Part shown: piece after piece, positions 6,071-7,866 of the stretch
Layout: every line of letters begins with the position of its first letter
How positions within the stretch are numbered: position 1 is the first letter of the stretch
DNA from: Chitinophaga pinensis
GTDB lineage: Bacteria; Bacteroidota; Bacteroidia; Flavobacteriales; Flavobacteriaceae
Length of the DNA: 7,866 bases
Reading direction: 5' to 3'
Assembly: GCA_943324925.2 (NCBI GenBank)
Contig: CALPNL020000088.1
Span: 1-7,866, forward strand
Made by a program: the position numbers and the translations under genes
Notes under the pieces: model-generated
What the model was told of the DNA's origin: nothing
The model's input: the letters and a program-made list of their open reading frames with translations, nothing else
Databases searched by the model: none

Positions 6071-6087
6071 TCTTTTTTTTACTCTTA

Positions 6088-6095
6088 TACTTTTT
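6088..6095 (+). promoter_or_regulatory. Candidate htrA -7 promoter element
   Basis: TACTTTTT differs from TAnnTTTG only in the last base. With the usual spacing the -33 region falls on the GTTAAAC repeat at 6064-6070, and the spacer includes a run of eight T (6073-6080). The leader to the ATG at 6127 would be about 25 bases. No better match lies between 6026 and 6126. Confidence 0.35.
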
Positions 6096-6126
6096 TATTT
6101 TTACTTCAATAAAAAATTTAATAAGT

Positions 6127-7527
6127 ATGAAAAATTTCTCAAATCTATTCTTAGTATCACTATTAAGCGTTGCTACTACACTTGGAGCCTACAAATTATT
6201 ATTTGATAGTAACGGCTATTTTTCAAAAAATAGAAATTCAGTGGTTACTCTTGCTCCCAATAATTATGGTAAAACAGTTGGATTATCGTCTGAAGCAATT
6301 GATTTTACAGAAGCAGCTGACAAATCGGTACACACCGTAGTTCACGTAAAAAATGTGTCTTATACTTCAATAACCAATCCTATAATGGAATTCTTTTATG
6401 GATATAGAGGAGCTCAACAACAAGAACAAATAGGAACTGGATCTGGCGTTATTATCTCTGAAGATGGTTATATTGTAACCAATAATCACGTAGTTAAAGA
6501 CGCGTCAGAAATTGAAATTACCTTAAATAATAAAAAATCTTATAAAGCTAAATTGGTTGGAACCGATTCAAAAATGGATATTGCTTTATTGAAAATTGAT
6601 GCCGACGAAAAACTTCCGTATTCAACATTTGCTGATTCAGATTTGGTAAAAGTTGGTGAATGGGTTTTAGCCGTTGGGAATCCATACAACTTAACTTCAA
6701 CAGTTACCGCAGGAATTGTTTCTGCAAAGGCAAGAAATTTAGACACTTCTGGCATTCAATCGTTTATCCAAACAGATGCGGCTGTAAATCCTGGAAATAG
6801 TGGAGGTGCTTTGGTAAATACTCGTGGTGAATTAATTGGAATCAACACGATGATTTCATCTCAAACCGGCTCCTATGTTGGCTATTCATTTGCAATACCT
6901 TCCAATATAGCTCATAAAATAATTGAAGATATCATGGAATTTGGCAATGTTCAAAGAGGAATTTTAGGAGTTGAAGGTGGTGAATTAAATAGTGCTACTT
7001 CAAAAGAATTAGGAATTAAAGAAACCGAAGGGTTTTATGTAAAAAGGGTAAATAAAAATACCGGAGCTGAAAAATCAGGTTTAACCAAAGGAGATATCAT
7101 CAAGAAAATTGATACACAAAACGTAACTTCCTATGCTGAATTGAACGGTTATATTAGTACCAAAAGACCTAATGATCAAGTTCAGGTTACGATTATTCGA
7201 AATAATAAAACAATGATAATTCCGGTTATTTTAACAAAAAGCGACGTTATAAATACCCAATTTAAAGGATTGGAATTAGAAAATATCGGAGCGACAGATA
7301 AGAAGAAATTTAGAATTAGCTATGGCGTAAAAATCAAAGAAATAGACAATGACAAATTGCGCGCTTATGCAAATGACCTTAAAGGAGGAATCATAGTAAG
7401 TATTGGAAATAGCAAAGCGATTGATGTAGAGACCGTTTCAAAAGCACTTTCCAACATAGACGAAAACCAAGCTGTTCAAATTGAAATGTTAACCGTAAAC
7501 GGACAAGTGATCCGCTTAATTTTATAG
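6127..7527 (+). CDS. HtrA/Do-type periplasmic serine protease with two PDZ domains
   Basis: This envelope-located trypsin-like protease and chaperone would degrade or rescue misfolded exported proteins. The 466 residues start with a short positive segment and a hydrophobic signal sequence or anchor (about 5-25). The protease domain (about 57-270) carries the triad H121 (TNNHVV), D151 (MDIALLK) and S225 (GNSGGAL). PDZ1 spans about 275-370 (RGILGVEGG, then GLTKGDIIKKID), and a more divergent PDZ2 follows (about 380-466, including GGIIVSIGNSKAID). The length and domain order fit DegP/DegQ-type Do proteases, and all catalytic residues are intact. Transcription is divergent from dapF, with a candidate phased operator between them, and a hairpin terminator follows. 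The genus-level name could be degP, degQ or htrA; I cannot choose from sequence alone. Confidence 0.95.
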   Translation: MKNFSNLFLVSLLSVATTLGAYKLLFDSNGYFSKNRNSVVTLAPNNYGKTVGLSSEAIDFTEAADKSVHTVVHVKNVSYTSITNPIMEFFYGYRGAQQQEQIGTGSGVIISEDGYIVTNNHVVKDASEIEITLNNKKSYKAKLVGTDSKMDIALLKIDADEKLPYSTFADSDLVKVGEWVLAVGNPYNLTSTVTAGIVSAKARNLDTSGIQSFIQTDAAVNPGNSGGALVNTRGELIGINTMISSQTGSYVGYSFAIPSNIAHKIIEDIMEFGNVQRGILGVEGGELNSATSKELGIKETEGFYVKRVNKNTGAEKSGLTKGDIIKKIDTQNVTSYAELNGYISTKRPNDQVQVTIIRNNKTMIIPVILTKSDVINTQFKGLELENIGATDKKKFRISYGVKIKEIDNDKLRAYANDLKGGIIVSIGNSKAIDVETVSKALSNIDENQAVQIEMLTVNGQVIRLIL

Positions 7528-7551
7528 AATACCCTCTTACTTTAGTTTTTG

Positions 7552-7581
7552 AAAAGCCGATTTTTATTAATCGGCTTTTTT
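7552..7581 (+). terminator. Rho-independent terminator after htrA-like gene
   Basis: Arms AAAAGCCGATT (7552-7562) and AATCGGCTTTT (7569-7579) flank loop TTTATT, and the T-run continues to 7581. The core GCCGATT/AATCGGC contains four G:C pairs. It begins 25 bases after the protease stop and separates it from the next promoter. Confidence 0.9.
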
Positions 7582-7637
7582 ATTATTCAATAAATAAATT
7601 TAACACTAAAACTAGTTACGAAATCGATTGAAATGGG

Positions 7638-7645
7638 TACTTTTG
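7638..7645 (+). promoter_or_regulatory. Bacteroidota -7 promoter element for the GAPDH gene
   Basis: TACTTTTG is an exact TAnnTTTG. At the -33 position a degenerate GTTA (7615-7618) ends 19 bases before it. Transcription would start around 7651, leaving a leader of about 36 A+T-rich bases before the ATG at 7688. The upstream terminator makes an independent promoter necessary here. Confidence 0.72.
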
Positions 7646-7687
7646 CAAAAATTTTCAATTTACAAATTCAAATTTAGTTTAATTATT

Positions 7688-7866
7688 ATGACAATATCCT
7701 ACGAAAAAGAGGTTTCATTTCAAGCCAATCGAAGAAGAGCTGGCGTAGAATTTATTAAAATAATCAGCGATTTATGGTACGACAAATCCATTGAAATGGT
7801 GCTTTTTAGAAATCAATTAATTGATAAAAATGTAAGTGAAATTATCAACCTTCATGAATATGCTGG
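7688..7866 (+). CDS. Glyceraldehyde-3-phosphate dehydrogenase, N-terminally extended flavobacterial type (partial, 5' end)
   Basis: Only the first 59 codons and two further bases are present; the frame runs open off the window. The protein starts MTISYEKEVSFQANRRRAGV, followed by SDLWYDKSIEMVLFRNQLID and NVSEIINLHEYA. From memory this matches the N-terminal extension of the long glyceraldehyde-3-phosphate dehydrogenase of Flavobacteriaceae, a glycolytic/gluconeogenic NAD-dependent enzyme. The canonical NAD-binding GFGRIG motif, which is at the very N-terminus of ordinary GAPDHs, is absent from the visible part, as expected if a long extension precedes the catalytic domain. The call rests on recall of this extension because no catalytic residue lies in the window. 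An exact promoter element lies upstream. Confidence 0.78.
   Translation, partial: MTISYEKEVSFQANRRRAGVEFIKIISDLWYDKSIEMVLFRNQLIDKNVSEIINLHEYA

Noticed and set aside
5822..6112. Open frame of 96 codons on the plus strand spanning the dapF start and the divergent region
   Set aside because: Its first part is antisense dapF and the rest covers promoter sequence; it has no homology I recognise.
6540..6755. Open frame of 71 codons on the minus strand
   Set aside because: Antisense shadow of the HtrA protease domain, whose catalytic residues are plainly encoded on the plus strand.

Overview
The window looks like ordinary core chromosome of a Flavobacterium-like member of the Bacteroidota (Flavobacteriaceae). 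The DNA is strongly A+T-rich by eye. Start sites lack Shine-Dalgarno sequences, and three start regions carry an exact Bacteroidota -7 promoter element (TAnnTTTG). The last gene begins like the N-terminally extended glyceraldehyde-3-phosphate dehydrogenase of flavobacteria. I see no mobile element, CRISPR array, RNA gene, prophage or defence cassette.

Layout: (1) 1-2742, plus strand: dnaA, a low-molecular-weight protein tyrosine phosphatase and a tetrapyrrole-methylase-fold SAM methyltransferase related to RsmI. They are packed with gaps of 1 and 16 bases and closed by a strong hairpin terminator at 2748-2777 that can work in both directions. (2) 2779-6000, minus strand: dapF, a GNAT acetyltransferase and mltG form a compact operon. 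A weak terminator, a new promoter and a roughly 105-base leader follow, and then a small exported lysozyme-like protein. (3) 6001-6126: a divergent control region between dapF and htrA. (4) 6127-7581, plus strand: an HtrA/Do-type periplasmic serine protease and its terminator. (5) 7582-7866: promoter and first 59 codons of the glyceraldehyde-3-phosphate dehydrogenase gene, cut by the window end.

Functionally, the minus-strand cluster is centred on the cell wall: DapF makes meso-diaminopimelate for peptidoglycan and lysine, MltG cuts nascent glycan strands, and the small exported protein has a lysozyme-like pattern. HtrA, transcribed divergently from dapF, is an envelope protein quality-control protease. 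The dnaA cluster couples the replication initiator to a phosphatase and a probable RNA methyltransferase.

I did not find an obvious new system. The observations most worth checking are small. The dapF/htrA divergent region holds four TTAA-centred repeats spaced 11, 10 and 11 bases apart. Both dapF-GNAT and GNAT-mltG junctions have the same form, TTTTAA-N10-TTGA, with TTG as the probable start codon. A perfect promoter element lies inside the longest dapF reading frame and fixes the true start. The small lysozyme-like gene has a long leader rich in inverted repeats.
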